Positions 43,475 through 52,131 of a stretch of DNA of 64,000 nucleotides are shown piece after piece (the first letter of the stretch is position 1; every line of letters begins with the position of its first letter). Under the pieces are notes generated by a model, which was not told the origin of the DNA, did not search any database, and saw nothing but the letters and a program-made list of their open reading frames with translations. The DNA is taken from NCBI RefSeq assembly GCF_946479685.1, contig NZ_CAMLGS010000008.1, positions 9,411 through 73,410 on the forward strand, given 5' to 3'. The DNA comes from an uncultured Methylotenera sp. Its GTDB lineage: Bacteria; Pseudomonadota; Gammaproteobacteria; Burkholderiales; Methylophilaceae. A program made the position numbers and the translations under genes.

Positions 43475-44650
43475 TTAAGGATTCTGTACAGCGTCCAATG
43501 TGTAAATCGGGTCGCTAGCTTGCATCACCAAGCCATAAGCGACGCGATCAAAGACGCGGAACACCATGATTAAGCCTACACGCTCATCCGGTAATTTGAC
43601 ATAGCCTGGCTCCAGCGCCGGCTCAGCACTTTTTGCTTTACTGTCGGTTTTGTCTTTGCCAAAGTTGACGATGGCTTTGCCATCTTCGCCTGTGGAAATG
43701 TCAAAGTTTAATTCTTTTAGTTTCGGCTTAGCGGCGGCTTTATTAGCTTCAGCCTGGTCTTCTTTGGTTGGCTCAGGGTCTTTGATAATGCGGCCATAAC
43801 GGCTGACAGCTAGTACTTGACCAACATCTACCCCATCCTTAGCGCCACGACTGATAGAGATAATGCTGCCAGGGCCACCCTCTGCTAGGCCGCCATAAAT
43901 CTTAAGTACTCTACCTTTGATGGTTGTTTCAGGGGCATGCGGTGTAAAGTTGGCAGAAATTTCATCGCCACTTGGTACTAGGCGGTCTTTGACAAAGATT
44001 TCCTCTTTGGCTTTGACTACTTCTGCTGTTGCAGGTTTGCCATATTTTTTAACTCTTAAGTCACCGAGATACGTTGCCTCAACCCCCAGTACTTCTTTGG
44101 TGTCAGGGTCAACCATAGAGTCACCTGGACGGTAAATAAACCAGTTCAGGTCTTTGTTTTCTTCAATTTTGTTAATGTAAACGCGTGTGCCTGTGCTTAG
44201 CACTACGCGGTTGTCTGGGCCGGCAATAATTCTTGGTGATTCTGCTAATTGGTCTTTTTCTATCACCAATGGTTGGCTTAAGAATGGTGCAATCGCATTA
44301 ATCGGGATGGTGGAAATAGCCGCTTGGTCTATTGGTTCCACCACTACTCCCGGTTCTAGGGTAATGGTTTGGCGTAACAGTTTTAACTGTGGTGTGCCGC
44401 TGCTTTGATCCAGCACGACGACGTCGCCAGGGTAAATTAAGTGAGGGTTTTTAATTTGCGCGCGGTTTAGCTGCCAAACTTGTGGCCATAGCCATGGGTC
44501 TTTAAGAAAACGGGCAGATATCCACCATAGGGTGTCACCTTTGACCACAACGTGACGATCTGGATGATCTTCTTTTAGTGCAATTACTTGTGCATTCAGG
44601 TTGAAGCTTAAGCAACAAAACATGAGCAGCGTTATAATATTGCGAAACAT
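43475..44650 (-). CDS. Secreted LysM-domain protein
   Basis: A 391-residue exported protein with a signal peptide (FRNIITLLMFCCLSFNLNA) and one LysM domain (HVVVKGDTLWWISARFLKDP to LIYPGDVVVLD) that should bind peptidoglycan. The rest is a larger domain common to LysM proteins beside dprA. I start at 44650, 10 nt after GAGG; a longer frame to 44719 lacks a signal sequence at its start. It is divergent from def, and the order LysM-dprA-smg is typical. Confidence 0.9.
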   Translation of the reverse strand: MFRNIITLLMFCCLSFNLNAQVIALKEDHPDRHVVVKGDTLWWISARFLKDPWLWPQVWQLNRAQIKNPHLIYPGDVVVLDQSSGTPQLKLLRQTITLEPGVVVEPIDQAAISTIPINAIAPFLSQPLVIEKDQLAESPRIIAGPDNRVVLSTGTRVYINKIEENKDLNWFIYRPGDSMVDPDTKEVLGVEATYLGDLRVKKYGKPATAEVVKAKEEIFVKDRLVPSGDEISANFTPHAPETTIKGRVLKIYGGLAEGGPGSIISISRGAKDGVDVGQVLAVSRYGRIIKDPEPTKEDQAEANKAAAKPKLKELNFDISTGEDGKAIVNFGKDKTDSKAKSAEPALEPGYVKLPDERVGLIMVFRVFDRVAYGLVMQASDPIYTLDAVQNP

Positions 44651-44763
44651 ATGTTGATGACCTCGGTCAAAGATGCATTTAGACGACATACAATGGCGTG
44701 CAATATGAGCCGCACACACCGTGAATTTACGTTAAATTTATCACGTAATTCATTAAAGAATCA

Positions 44764-44782
44764 AGCTTTTATATTAAAAGCT
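44764..44782. promoter_or_regulatory. Perfect 8-bp dyad in the LysM/def divergent region
   Basis: AGCTTTTA (44764-44771), a 3-nt spacer and TAAAAGCT (44775-44782). It lies about 115 bp upstream of the LysM start and 52 bp before def. Possible operator or the start of the def leader. Confidence 0.4.
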
Positions 44783-44833
44783 CTGGTTTCTAGTTTTTTT
44801 TGAATTTTTAAATGTAAAGATTAAAGAGTTTTT

Positions 44834-45334
44834 ATGGCGATTTTAGATATCCTTAATTATCCAGACCCGCGCTTACATACGGTGGCTAAGCCTGTGAAAG
44901 AGGTGAATGCCGCAGTGCGTCATCTGATTGATGATATGGCAGAGACTATGTACGCGGCGCCAGGCATAGGTTTGGCGGCAACGCAGGTTAATCAGCATAT
45001 ACAGTTGCTGCTGGTTGATACTAGCGAAACCAAGGATCAGTTGCAGGTGTTTATCAACCCTAAAATACTGGAGCGTGATGGCGAGCAAGTCTATGAAGAA
45101 GGCTGTTTGTCGGTGCCTGGTATTTATGAGAGCGTGACGCGCGCAGAAAAGATTCTAGTGGAAGCATTGGATAAAGACGGCCAGCGCTTTACGTTGGAGG
45201 CGCATGGCTTATTGAGCGTGTGTATTCAGCATGAGATGGATCATTTGCAAGGTAAGGTGTTTGTTGAATACCTATCCCCACTTAAGCGTAATAGAATTAA
45301 AAACAAAATGCTCAAGCAGCATCGTGGAAAATAG
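44834..45334 (+). CDS. def: Peptide deformylase Def
   Basis: Def removes the formyl group from nascent proteins. The 166-residue metalloprotein has all three motifs: [18 protein letters not shown] with the metal Cys, and [12 protein letters not shown] with the two His and catalytic Glu. It leads the def-fmt-htpX-rsmB-DUF4390-ntrYX series; fmt starts 20 bp after its stop. Confidence 0.97.
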   Translation: MAILDILNYPDPRLHTVAKPVKEVNAAVRHLIDDMAETMYAAPGIGLAATQVNQHIQLLLVDTSETKDQLQVFINPKILERDGEQVYEEGCLSVPGIYESVTRAEKILVEALDKDGQRFTLEAHGLLSVCIQHEMDHLQGKVFVEYLSPLKRNRIKNKMLKQHRGK

Positions 45335-45354
45335 TCTGATTAGAGGTTAATGCG

Positions 45355-46299
45355 TTGAAAATTATATTTGCGGGTACTCCCGATTTTGCCGTGCCTGCAT
45401 TGGCAGCCTTGATTCAGGCTGGTCATGAGGTTGTGATGGTGCTGACCCAGCCGGATCGTCCAGCTGGACGTGGTATGAAGCTGAAAGCTAGCCCCGTGAA
45501 AGTATTGGCAGAGCAGCATGGTTTGTTTGTGTTTCAGCCCGAAACCTTAAAGGATGCAGCGGTACAGGCGCGTATTGCTGAAACCACTGCCGACGTCATG
45601 ATTGTTGCGGCCTATGGCCTCATTATTCCCACCGTTGTGTTGCAAATGCCTAAGTATGGTTGTTATAACATCCATGCTTCGTTGTTGCCACGCTGGCGCG
45701 GTGCTGCGCCGATTCATCGCTCTATCTTGGCTGGTGATCAGGAAACCGGTGTCACTATTATGGAAGTAGTGCCGGCATTGGACGCTGGTGCTATGGTGAG
45801 CAAAGGCGTGGTGCCTATTACGGAAACTGACACTACTCAAGGCCTGCACGATGCGTTGGCTGTCACTGGTGCCGATTTAATGGTGGAGGCTATGCAGGTG
45901 TTAGCCCAAACCGGTCAATTGGCAAGTGTGGCGCAAGATGAGTCGCTAGTAACTTACGCACACAAATTAGAAAAAGCCGAAGCCGTGATTGATTGGCACA
46001 AAAGCGCGGCGGAAATCTCAAGGCAAGTGCGCGCGTTTAATCCTTTCCCAGTTGCACAAAGTTTGTTACATGGTGAAGTGTGCCGCCTGTGGATGGCAAC
46101 TACAGTTGACGGCATGTCTAGTGCAGCGTTGCCCGGAGCCGTGCTGGATGTGCATGATGGTATTTTGGTGGCTTGCGGAGATGGTGGCGTGTTGCGCATC
46201 AGCGAGCTACAGGCCCCAGGTGGCAAGCGTTTGAGTGCGCAGATCTTTATGCAAGGGCATGCTTTAAAGGTCGGTGATCAGTTTGGTGTTGCGTTATAA
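45355..46299 (+). CDS. fmt: Methionyl-tRNA formyltransferase Fmt
   Basis: Fmt formylates initiator Met-tRNA, the step that Def later reverses on proteins. The 314-residue protein opens with KIIFAGTPDFAVPALAALIQ and holds the core NIHASLLPRWRGAAPIHR and GDQETGVTIMEVV. The start is TTG at 45355, 8 nt after AGAGG; no in-frame ATG is available before the conserved beginning. The C-terminal OB-like domain is present. Confidence 0.96.
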   Translation: MKIIFAGTPDFAVPALAALIQAGHEVVMVLTQPDRPAGRGMKLKASPVKVLAEQHGLFVFQPETLKDAAVQARIAETTADVMIVAAYGLIIPTVVLQMPKYGCYNIHASLLPRWRGAAPIHRSILAGDQETGVTIMEVVPALDAGAMVSKGVVPITETDTTQGLHDALAVTGADLMVEAMQVLAQTGQLASVAQDESLVTYAHKLEKAEAVIDWHKSAAEISRQVRAFNPFPVAQSLLHGEVCRLWMATTVDGMSSAALPGAVLDVHDGILVACGDGGVLRISELQAPGGKRLSAQIFMQGHALKVGDQFGVAL

Positions 46300-46365
46300 G
46301 CTTGAATTTTAAGATGAGTGTCACCACATTGATGCAATGTTAAAGCATGAGGTTAAGGTGAAGTA

Positions 46366-47229
46366 ATGTTAGGAAACTGGCTTAAAACGACGATTCTAAT
46401 GGCGGCAATAGTCGCCCTGTTTGGCGTGGTGGGCGCGGCATTGGGCGGCGCTGGCGGTATGATGATTGCGTTGCTGATGGCAGGTGCGATGAATATCTAT
46501 GCATACTGGTTTTCAGACAAAGCGGTACTGAAAATGTACGGTGCGCAGGAGATTACCTCGGACAATCTGCAGTTCCGTAGTTATTACCAAATGGTGCGGC
46601 AGTTAGCTGAGAATGCACAGTTGCCCATGCCTAAAGTTTATGTCATCGATGAGTCGCAGCCTAATGCCTTTGCAACCGGGCGTAACCCGGAAAACGCTGC
46701 GGTGGCTGCCACAGTGGGCATTATGCAGATATTGGATGAGCGGGAGTTACGCGGAGTGATGGCGCATGAGTTGGCGCACGTAAGAAATCGGGATACTTTG
46801 ATTTCAACCATCTCCGCAACTGTGGCAGGTGCTATCGCTTCGATTGCGCAATTTGGCATGTTGCTAGGTGGTGGCCGCAATGAGCAAGGTGAGCGTAATG
46901 TAAACCCAATTGTTGGCCTGCTGGTGATGTTGTTGGCGCCGTTGGCGGCGACACTGATACAAATGGCGATTTCGCGCGCACGTGAGTTTGAGGCAGACAA
47001 GGCTGGCGCAGAAATTAGCGGTGACCCACGCGCCTTGGCTACGGCATTACAGAAAATTCATCATTATGCACACCAAGTGGCTAACCCAACGGCTGAGGCG
47101 CACCCGGAAACTGCACAGATGATGATTATTAACCCATTGTCTGGTGTGTCATTAGACAGATTGTTTAGTACACACCCGGATACTGAAGAGCGGGTGTCGC
47201 GCTTGATGGCAATGGCTGGCCGTTACTAG
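46366..47229 (+). CDS. htpX: Zinc metalloprotease HtpX
   Basis: HtpX is an inner-membrane M48 protease that degrades misfolded membrane proteins, working beside FtsH. The 287-residue protein has N-terminal helices ([20 protein letters not shown]), [20 protein letters not shown], the active site [17 protein letters not shown], a second helical part and a downstream [10 protein letters not shown] with the third zinc ligand. It belongs to the def-fmt series. Confidence 0.95.
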   Translation: MLGNWLKTTILMAAIVALFGVVGAALGGAGGMMIALLMAGAMNIYAYWFSDKAVLKMYGAQEITSDNLQFRSYYQMVRQLAENAQLPMPKVYVIDESQPNAFATGRNPENAAVAATVGIMQILDERELRGVMAHELAHVRNRDTLISTISATVAGAIASIAQFGMLLGGGRNEQGERNVNPIVGLLVMLLAPLAATLIQMAISRAREFEADKAGAEISGDPRALATALQKIHHYAHQVANPTAEAHPETAQMMIINPLSGVSLDRLFSTHPDTEERVSRLMAMAGRY

Positions 47230-47318
47230 CCGTTCATACCGGCTGACTTTAACTGGACGGCTTGGAGTCTGGCGATGCGGTGTTTCCGCTGCCGTTCAAG
47301 ACAACAAGCTATGCGGCG

Positions 47319-47341
47319 GCAGTCACCATAATGATGACTGC
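47319..47341. other. Inverted repeat between htpX and the RG-rich gene
   Basis: GCAGTC (47319-47324) and GACTGC (47336-47341) lie in the about 200-bp gap between these convergent genes. No U-tract follows. Confidence 0.35.
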
Positions 47342-47426
47342 TGTCCCAAGCGATGCTGCTGCAACGTTATCGGCGTGTTGGCAGTCTATGCTACACAATG
47401 CTCATCAAGACAACACGCATCAGGTC

Positions 47427-47990
47427 TTAGTCTTTGCCTTTACCATGGCCGTGACCATGGTTGCCTCTGTCACCGCCGCGGTCATTATCTCCCCGGCCAT
47501 GACCTCCTCGGTCGCCACGATCATCTCTGCCACGACCGTCCCAGTCGCCTCTGCCATCTCTCCTGTGGTCATCCCAGCCGCCTCTGCCACGATCATCGTA
47601 ATAATAATCGTTGCGTTCGTAGCCGCTGCGATGACGCTCGCGGTAGCGTGGTGCAAAGTCGTCGCGATACCAGCGGTCTTGCACGAAGTACACTGGGCGG
47701 CCGCACGCGTTGTATCGGCCACAATAGCGGCGCCAGTTTTTATAATGGCCTGGTGGTACGCGTAAATACATAGGTTCGTATATGACGTCCACAGGGCGGT
47801 ATATCACCATAGGCTCTCTATAAATGACTCTTGGTTGTGGATATGGGAAGTCGCCAATATCAATTTGTCCATAAAACCCAGGTTGGCCCACGCTGATAGA
47901 GACACCAACGTCCGCTGCAAATGCGGTGTTAGCAGATGCAAGTAAGAAGCCAGCAATCAGTAATCGCTTTAATATAGTTGTTTTGTTCAT
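47427..47990 (-). CDS. Secreted protein with Arg/Gly/Asp-rich disordered tail
   Basis: A 187-residue exported protein. I start at 47990, where AAGGAGAG lies 4 nt upstream and a signal peptide follows (TTILKRLLIAGFLLASANTAFA); the frame extends to 48086 without a ribosome site. The mature N-terminal domain has VGVSISVGQPGFYGQIDIGD, YLRVPPGHYKNWRRYCGRYN and PVYFVQDRWY, a pattern found in uncharacterised betaproteobacterial proteins. The last 70 residues are low-complexity: Tyr/Arg/Asp, then Gly/Arg/Asp/His repeats ending GNHGHGHGKGKD. An ORF on the opposite strand is a shadow. Confidence 0.8.
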   Translation of the reverse strand: MNKTTILKRLLIAGFLLASANTAFAADVGVSISVGQPGFYGQIDIGDFPYPQPRVIYREPMVIYRPVDVIYEPMYLRVPPGHYKNWRRYCGRYNACGRPVYFVQDRWYRDDFAPRYRERHRSGYERNDYYYDDRGRGGWDDHRRDGRGDWDGRGRDDRGDRGGHGRGDNDRGGDRGNHGHGHGKGKD

Positions 47991-48127
47991 TAATCTCTCC
48001 TTGTGAGTCGAAACCATATAACGCATGAGCATCGCTATGAGATGACAACATAATGCATAGCTTAACCCTAATCTGGCGGATATCAAGTAAAATCAGTGTT
48101 TTAGCAATTTATGAATAGAAACTAATT

Positions 48128-49426
48128 TTGTATATTTCTCAACAAATCGCTGCAGATGCGGTGCATCAAGTGTTTGCGGGTCGCAACCTGACGACTGCAT
48201 TGCCTGCAGCCCTGTCCCTTTTCCCCAATGCAACACCACAACAGAAAGGCGCTGCGGCTGACTTGAGCTACGGTACTTTGCGCTTTTATGGTGAAATTGA
48301 TGCCTATCTGCGAGCGTTACTTGAGAAACCGTTGGCGGATGAGCGGATTCATGCTTTGTTGCTGGTGGCAATTTATCAGTTAAGGCATGATAAAGCGGAT
48401 GCGTTTACCGTGGTGAATCAGGCGGTGCATGCGGTGAGTCAATTAAGGCGGCCGGCGGTTAAGGCTTGGGCTAAGGGTTTGGTGAATGCTGTTTTGCGTA
48501 ACTTTCTGCGCCAGCAAGCGCAACTGACGCTAAAGTTGAAAACGAATGAAGTGGCTACTTATTCCTACCCGCAGTGGTGGGTAAATAAGCTGAAGTCGCA
48601 ATACCCGGATGCTTGGCAGGGTATGTTAAGCGTAGGTAATCAGCACCCGCCGATGAGCTTGCGTGTGAATACACAAAAAATCAGTATGGCCGATTATTTG
48701 CAACTGCTAGCCCGCAGCGAGATTGATGTTACCCAAATAGGTGCGCAGGCGGTTATTCTGGCCAAGCCTGTAGCGGTTGATAAGATCCCCGGTTTTAGTG
48801 ACGGTGTGGTGTCGGTGCAAGACTATGGCGCTCAATTAGCAGCTCATTTGATTGATGCTCAGGCTAGCATGCGCGTGTTAGATGCCTGCTGCGCGCCAGG
48901 CGGTAAGACCGGACATATTCTGGAACTGGCTGATGTAGAAATGACAGCATTAGATAGTGATGCCGTGCGTTTAGAACGAGTGCAAAGCAATTTGGTGCGC
49001 CTGAACCTAAAGGCACGTGTGGTTGCGGGTGATGCAGGTGCTACCGATTGGTATGACGGTAAGCCTTTTGATAGAATTCTTGCCGATGTGCCTTGTACTG
49101 CGTCTGGCATTGTGCGGCGCCATGTTGATATTAAATGGCTGCGCCGTGAGGCCGATGTGGCGTCATTTGTGGCACAGCAGGCGAAAATTTTACCAAGTTT
49201 ATGGCAGATGCTGGCAAAGGGTGGTAAATTGCTTTACGTGACTTGTTCCGTTTTTAAAGAAGAAAATCAGGCACAGATAGATCAGTTTTTGCAGAAAAAT
49301 GCAGATGCGCAGCAGCTGCCAATTGAGCAGGCACTTGCGCAATATAATGTTGCCCATATACAAGGTCAGCTTATTCCCTCTAACTCACATGATGGTTTCT
49401 TTTATGCACTGTTGCAAAAAAATTAA
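48128..49426 (+). CDS. rsmB: 16S rRNA (cytosine-967-C5) methyltransferase RsmB
   Basis: RsmB methylates C967 of 16S rRNA. The 432-residue protein has a NusB-like N-terminal domain (IAADAVHQVFAGRNLTTALP) followed by the methyltransferase: DACCAPGGKTGHILEL, the motif-IV cysteine in ADVPCTASGIVRRHVDIKWL and the motif-VI cysteine in YVTCSVFKEENQ. The start is TTG at 48128; upstream in-frame codons end in a stop, so a longer form is excluded. Its place after fmt and htpX is standard. A second family member lies at 7.1 kb. Confidence 0.93.
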   Translation: MYISQQIAADAVHQVFAGRNLTTALPAALSLFPNATPQQKGAAADLSYGTLRFYGEIDAYLRALLEKPLADERIHALLLVAIYQLRHDKADAFTVVNQAVHAVSQLRRPAVKAWAKGLVNAVLRNFLRQQAQLTLKLKTNEVATYSYPQWWVNKLKSQYPDAWQGMLSVGNQHPPMSLRVNTQKISMADYLQLLARSEIDVTQIGAQAVILAKPVAVDKIPGFSDGVVSVQDYGAQLAAHLIDAQASMRVLDACCAPGGKTGHILELADVEMTALDSDAVRLERVQSNLVRLNLKARVVAGDAGATDWYDGKPFDRILADVPCTASGIVRRHVDIKWLRREADVASFVAQQAKILPSLWQMLAKGGKLLYVTCSVFKEENQAQIDQFLQKNADAQQLPIEQALAQYNVAHIQGQLIPSNSHDGFFYALLQKN

Positions 49427-49973
49427 GTACATTTTTTGCATCATTGCGTTGGTATTGTTTTCTAGCTCGGTATTGGCCGAAGGTAGCAGTTTGCGCCTGC
49501 GTAGCGCCAACCTGACGGCTTATGAAGATGATTACCTGCTCAATGCCGATGCGGAAATCAACTTTGGGTCGGAAATTGAAAAGGCGATACTAAAGGGTTT
49601 TACTTTTAGTTTCTTGATTGAGTTTCAGCTGCTTTCCCCTAAAAAATACTGGTTTGATGATGAGGTTGTCACCACGACGCAGCAGGTCAATTTAAGTTAT
49701 CACGCGCTGACACGCCAATACATCGTCTCGCGCAATGATCAACAGCGAGCCTATGCCAGTCTGGACGAGGCGCTTGAAGACTTATCCATTATTCAGGATA
49801 TGAAGGTGTTTCAGGAGGCTGATGTGGAAAGAGGTGAGCGATATCGCGCGGTATTAATGATGAGATTAGACCAGAAGAGGTTGCCTAAAGCCTTACGCAT
49901 CGAAGGCATGACTTCCAATGAGTGGAAAATCAGCTCACAACGTTTTGAGTGGACACCTAACTTATTCAAATGA
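49404..49973 (+). CDS. Secreted DUF4390 protein
   Basis: A 189-residue exported protein of the DUF4390 family, always found with ntrY in this clade. The start at 49404 gives a signal peptide (KYIFCIIALVLFSSSVLAEG); earlier Met codons at 49389 and 49392 are possible, but extension to 49299 would have the signal far inside. It overlaps rsmB by 23 bp. The mature part has LTAYEDDYLLNADAEINFG and the late LRIEGMTSNEWKISSQRFEW. The stop overlaps the ntrY ATG by ATGA, indicating coupled translation. Function unknown. Confidence 0.82.
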   Translation: MHCCKKIKYIFCIIALVLFSSSVLAEGSSLRLRSANLTAYEDDYLLNADAEINFGSEIEKAILKGFTFSFLIEFQLLSPKKYWFDDEVVTTTQQVNLSYHALTRQYIVSRNDQQRAYASLDEALEDLSIIQDMKVFQEADVERGERYRAVLMMRLDQKRLPKALRIEGMTSNEWKISSQRFEWTPNLFK

Positions 49974-52099
49974 AATACATTGTCTTTACCAGTGCATTAT
50001 TAGGCGGCCTGCTGCTGTACTTGCTCTCTAACGCAAGTGCCAATACCGCTGCGTCTGGAGAGCATTACACATTGTTAGTTGCCTTAAACATTGCATTGGC
50101 CGTATTGCTAGTAGTGCTGATCGGCGTACAGCTGTTTAGCTTGTACCGCAATATCCGCCAGCGTGTGATGGGCAGCCGCTTTACGCTACGCTTGTTGGGC
50201 TCTTTTGCGCTGATGGCGATTATCCCCGGTTTAATCGTGTACCTGGTGTCGGTGAACTTCCTGACGCGCTCGATAGAGTCATGGTTTAACGTCAAGGTAG
50301 AGTCTGCGCTGGAGGGCGGCTTGAACCTCGGGCAAACCGCATTGGAAATCATGCTGGCCGATGTGAAGGAAAAAGGCGAAAGCATGGCGACTAGCCTAGC
50401 GTTTCAGTCTGCCAATACGCATTTTTCTACGCTCAATGATTTACGCGAGAAGAGCGGCATTCAGGATGCCGCGCTATTTACGCCACAAGGCGGCATACTG
50501 GCGGTATCCAGTGGTGATGCGAGTAGTTTTTTACCTGACCTGCCTAGCGTTTCGCAGTTGCGGCAAGCGCGCCAGCGTATTTATGGCAACATTGAGCCGA
50601 TTAACGGCAAAGGTTTGTATCTACGCGTGCTGATTCCGGTGAGCGTGCAGGATATAGCGGGTGAAATGCGCATATTGCAGCTATTGCAGCCTGTGCCTAA
50701 ATCGCTGGCCACCACGGCTGAGGCAGTGCAGGATGTGTATCAGGACTATCAGCAGCTTTCATATAGCCGCACCGCATTAAGAGAGGTGTTTGCGCTGACT
50801 TTGACCTTGGTGATGATGCTGGCCATGTTCACCGCGGTGGCGATTGCTTTTGTGTTAAGCCGGCGCTTATCGGAACCGCTGACGGTGCTGGCTGAAGGCA
50901 CCAAGGCGATTGCGAGTGGCGACTATAGCACCATGCTGCCAGCACATGGTAAGGATGAACTGGGCGTGCTGGTGCAGTCGTTTAACAGCATGACGCAGCA
51001 GTTGGGAGACGCAACCAAAGCCGCTGATAGAAACCGCGCGCGCGTAGAAGCAGCACGTGGTTATTTGGAAACGATATTGGCGCATTTGTCGTCTGGGGTG
51101 TTAGCGTTGAATGAACGCGGTGAACTGCGCACCTTTAATGAGGCGACGGTGAATATACTGGGCATCTCGCTAGAGTCCTATGTTGGCTTTACTCCAGAGA
51201 AAATCATAGAAAAACAGCCTAATCTGGCGAGTTTCTTCCAAACCATCGCGCAGAGTGTGCAGCAGGACAGTGTGCAAAAAGAAGAGGCGCAAGTGCAGGT
51301 GGAGTTGGCGACAGCACAGGGTAAAAAGATTATTACTTTGCGTGGAACACGCCTGCCAGATGGCGGCTACGTAGCGGTGTTTGATGATGCTACCGCCATG
51401 GTGCAGGCACAGCGTGACGCAGCATGGGGCGAGGTGGCGCGGCGTTTGGCGCATGAGATTAAAAACCCGCTGACGCCGATACAGTTGTCAGCAGAGCGTA
51501 TGGCGCATAAATTGCATAGTAAGTTAGCGGCGGCGGATGCCGAGATTTTGCAGCGTTCAACTGAAACCATCGTAAATCAGGTGGATGCGCTGAAGAAAAT
51601 GGTGAACGAGTTTAGTGAGTACGCTCGCTCGCCCACGCCGCATTTGGAAAGCTTGGATCTGAATGCGCTCATCTGCGAGATCGTGTCTTTTTATGATGCA
51701 CCTAAAGTCAGCATCCAGTTGGCACTGACCAAGCAGGCGTGCTTAATCAAGGGTGATAGCACCATGTTGCGCCAGGTGCTGCATAACCTGCTGCAAAACG
51801 CGCAGGATGCTTTAGCGTCAGCACTGTCGCCGCAGATACAGATTGCCACTGCCGTTCATGACAATATGCTGGTGTTAACAGTGCAGGATAATGGTGGCGG
51901 TTTCCCTGCCGAGATGATGCTACATGTATTTGAGCCTTATATGACCACCAAGTCGCATGGCACCGGCTTAGGTCTTGCCATCGTGAAAAAGATTATTGAA
52001 GAGCATAAAGGCAATATTAAGATTGAAAATGTATTAAGCAATGAGGCGAATGGTGCGGGTGCTATGATTACGATTAGCATCCCGCTATTCATCAGCTAA
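49970..52099 (+). CDS. ntrY: NtrY-like sensor histidine kinase
   Basis: A 709-residue inner-membrane kinase. N-terminal helices span about residues 1-100, then a periplasmic sensor domain, another helix (ALTLTLVMMLAMFTAVAIAF) and HAMP (SEPLTVLAEGTKAIASGDYS). A PAS domain (AHLSSGVLALNERGELRTFN) follows, then the dimerisation domain with H495 in VARRLAHEIKNPLTP and the ATPase (QDNGGGFPAEMMLHVFEPY, HGTGLGLAIVKKI). Members signal nitrogen, redox or envelope state. It is coupled to DUF4390 and followed by ntrX after 32 bp. Confidence 0.93.
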   Translation: MKYIVFTSALLGGLLLYLLSNASANTAASGEHYTLLVALNIALAVLLVVLIGVQLFSLYRNIRQRVMGSRFTLRLLGSFALMAIIPGLIVYLVSVNFLTRSIESWFNVKVESALEGGLNLGQTALEIMLADVKEKGESMATSLAFQSANTHFSTLNDLREKSGIQDAALFTPQGGILAVSSGDASSFLPDLPSVSQLRQARQRIYGNIEPINGKGLYLRVLIPVSVQDIAGEMRILQLLQPVPKSLATTAEAVQDVYQDYQQLSYSRTALREVFALTLTLVMMLAMFTAVAIAFVLSRRLSEPLTVLAEGTKAIASGDYSTMLPAHGKDELGVLVQSFNSMTQQLGDATKAADRNRARVEAARGYLETILAHLSSGVLALNERGELRTFNEATVNILGISLESYVGFTPEKIIEKQPNLASFFQTIAQSVQQDSVQKEEAQVQVELATAQGKKIITLRGTRLPDGGYVAVFDDATAMVQAQRDAAWGEVARRLAHEIKNPLTPIQLSAERMAHKLHSKLAAADAEILQRSTETIVNQVDALKKMVNEFSEYARSPTPHLESLDLNALICEIVSFYDAPKVSIQLALTKQACLIKGDSTMLRQVLHNLLQNAQDALASALSPQIQIATAVHDNMLVLTVQDNGGGFPAEMMLHVFEPYMTTKSHGTGLGLAIVKKIIEEHKGNIKIENVLSNEANGAGAMITISIPLFIS

Positions 52100-52131
52100 T
52101 TAACCACTAACTTATTGATTAAACGAACCGT

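Noticed and set aside
47262..47765. Plus-strand open frame of 167 codons opposite the RG-rich gene
   Set aside because: Composition is Ala/Val/Thr-rich shadow of the repeated Arg/Gly/Asp codons on the other strand; the minus-strand gene has a strong ribosome site and signal peptide, this one has neither.
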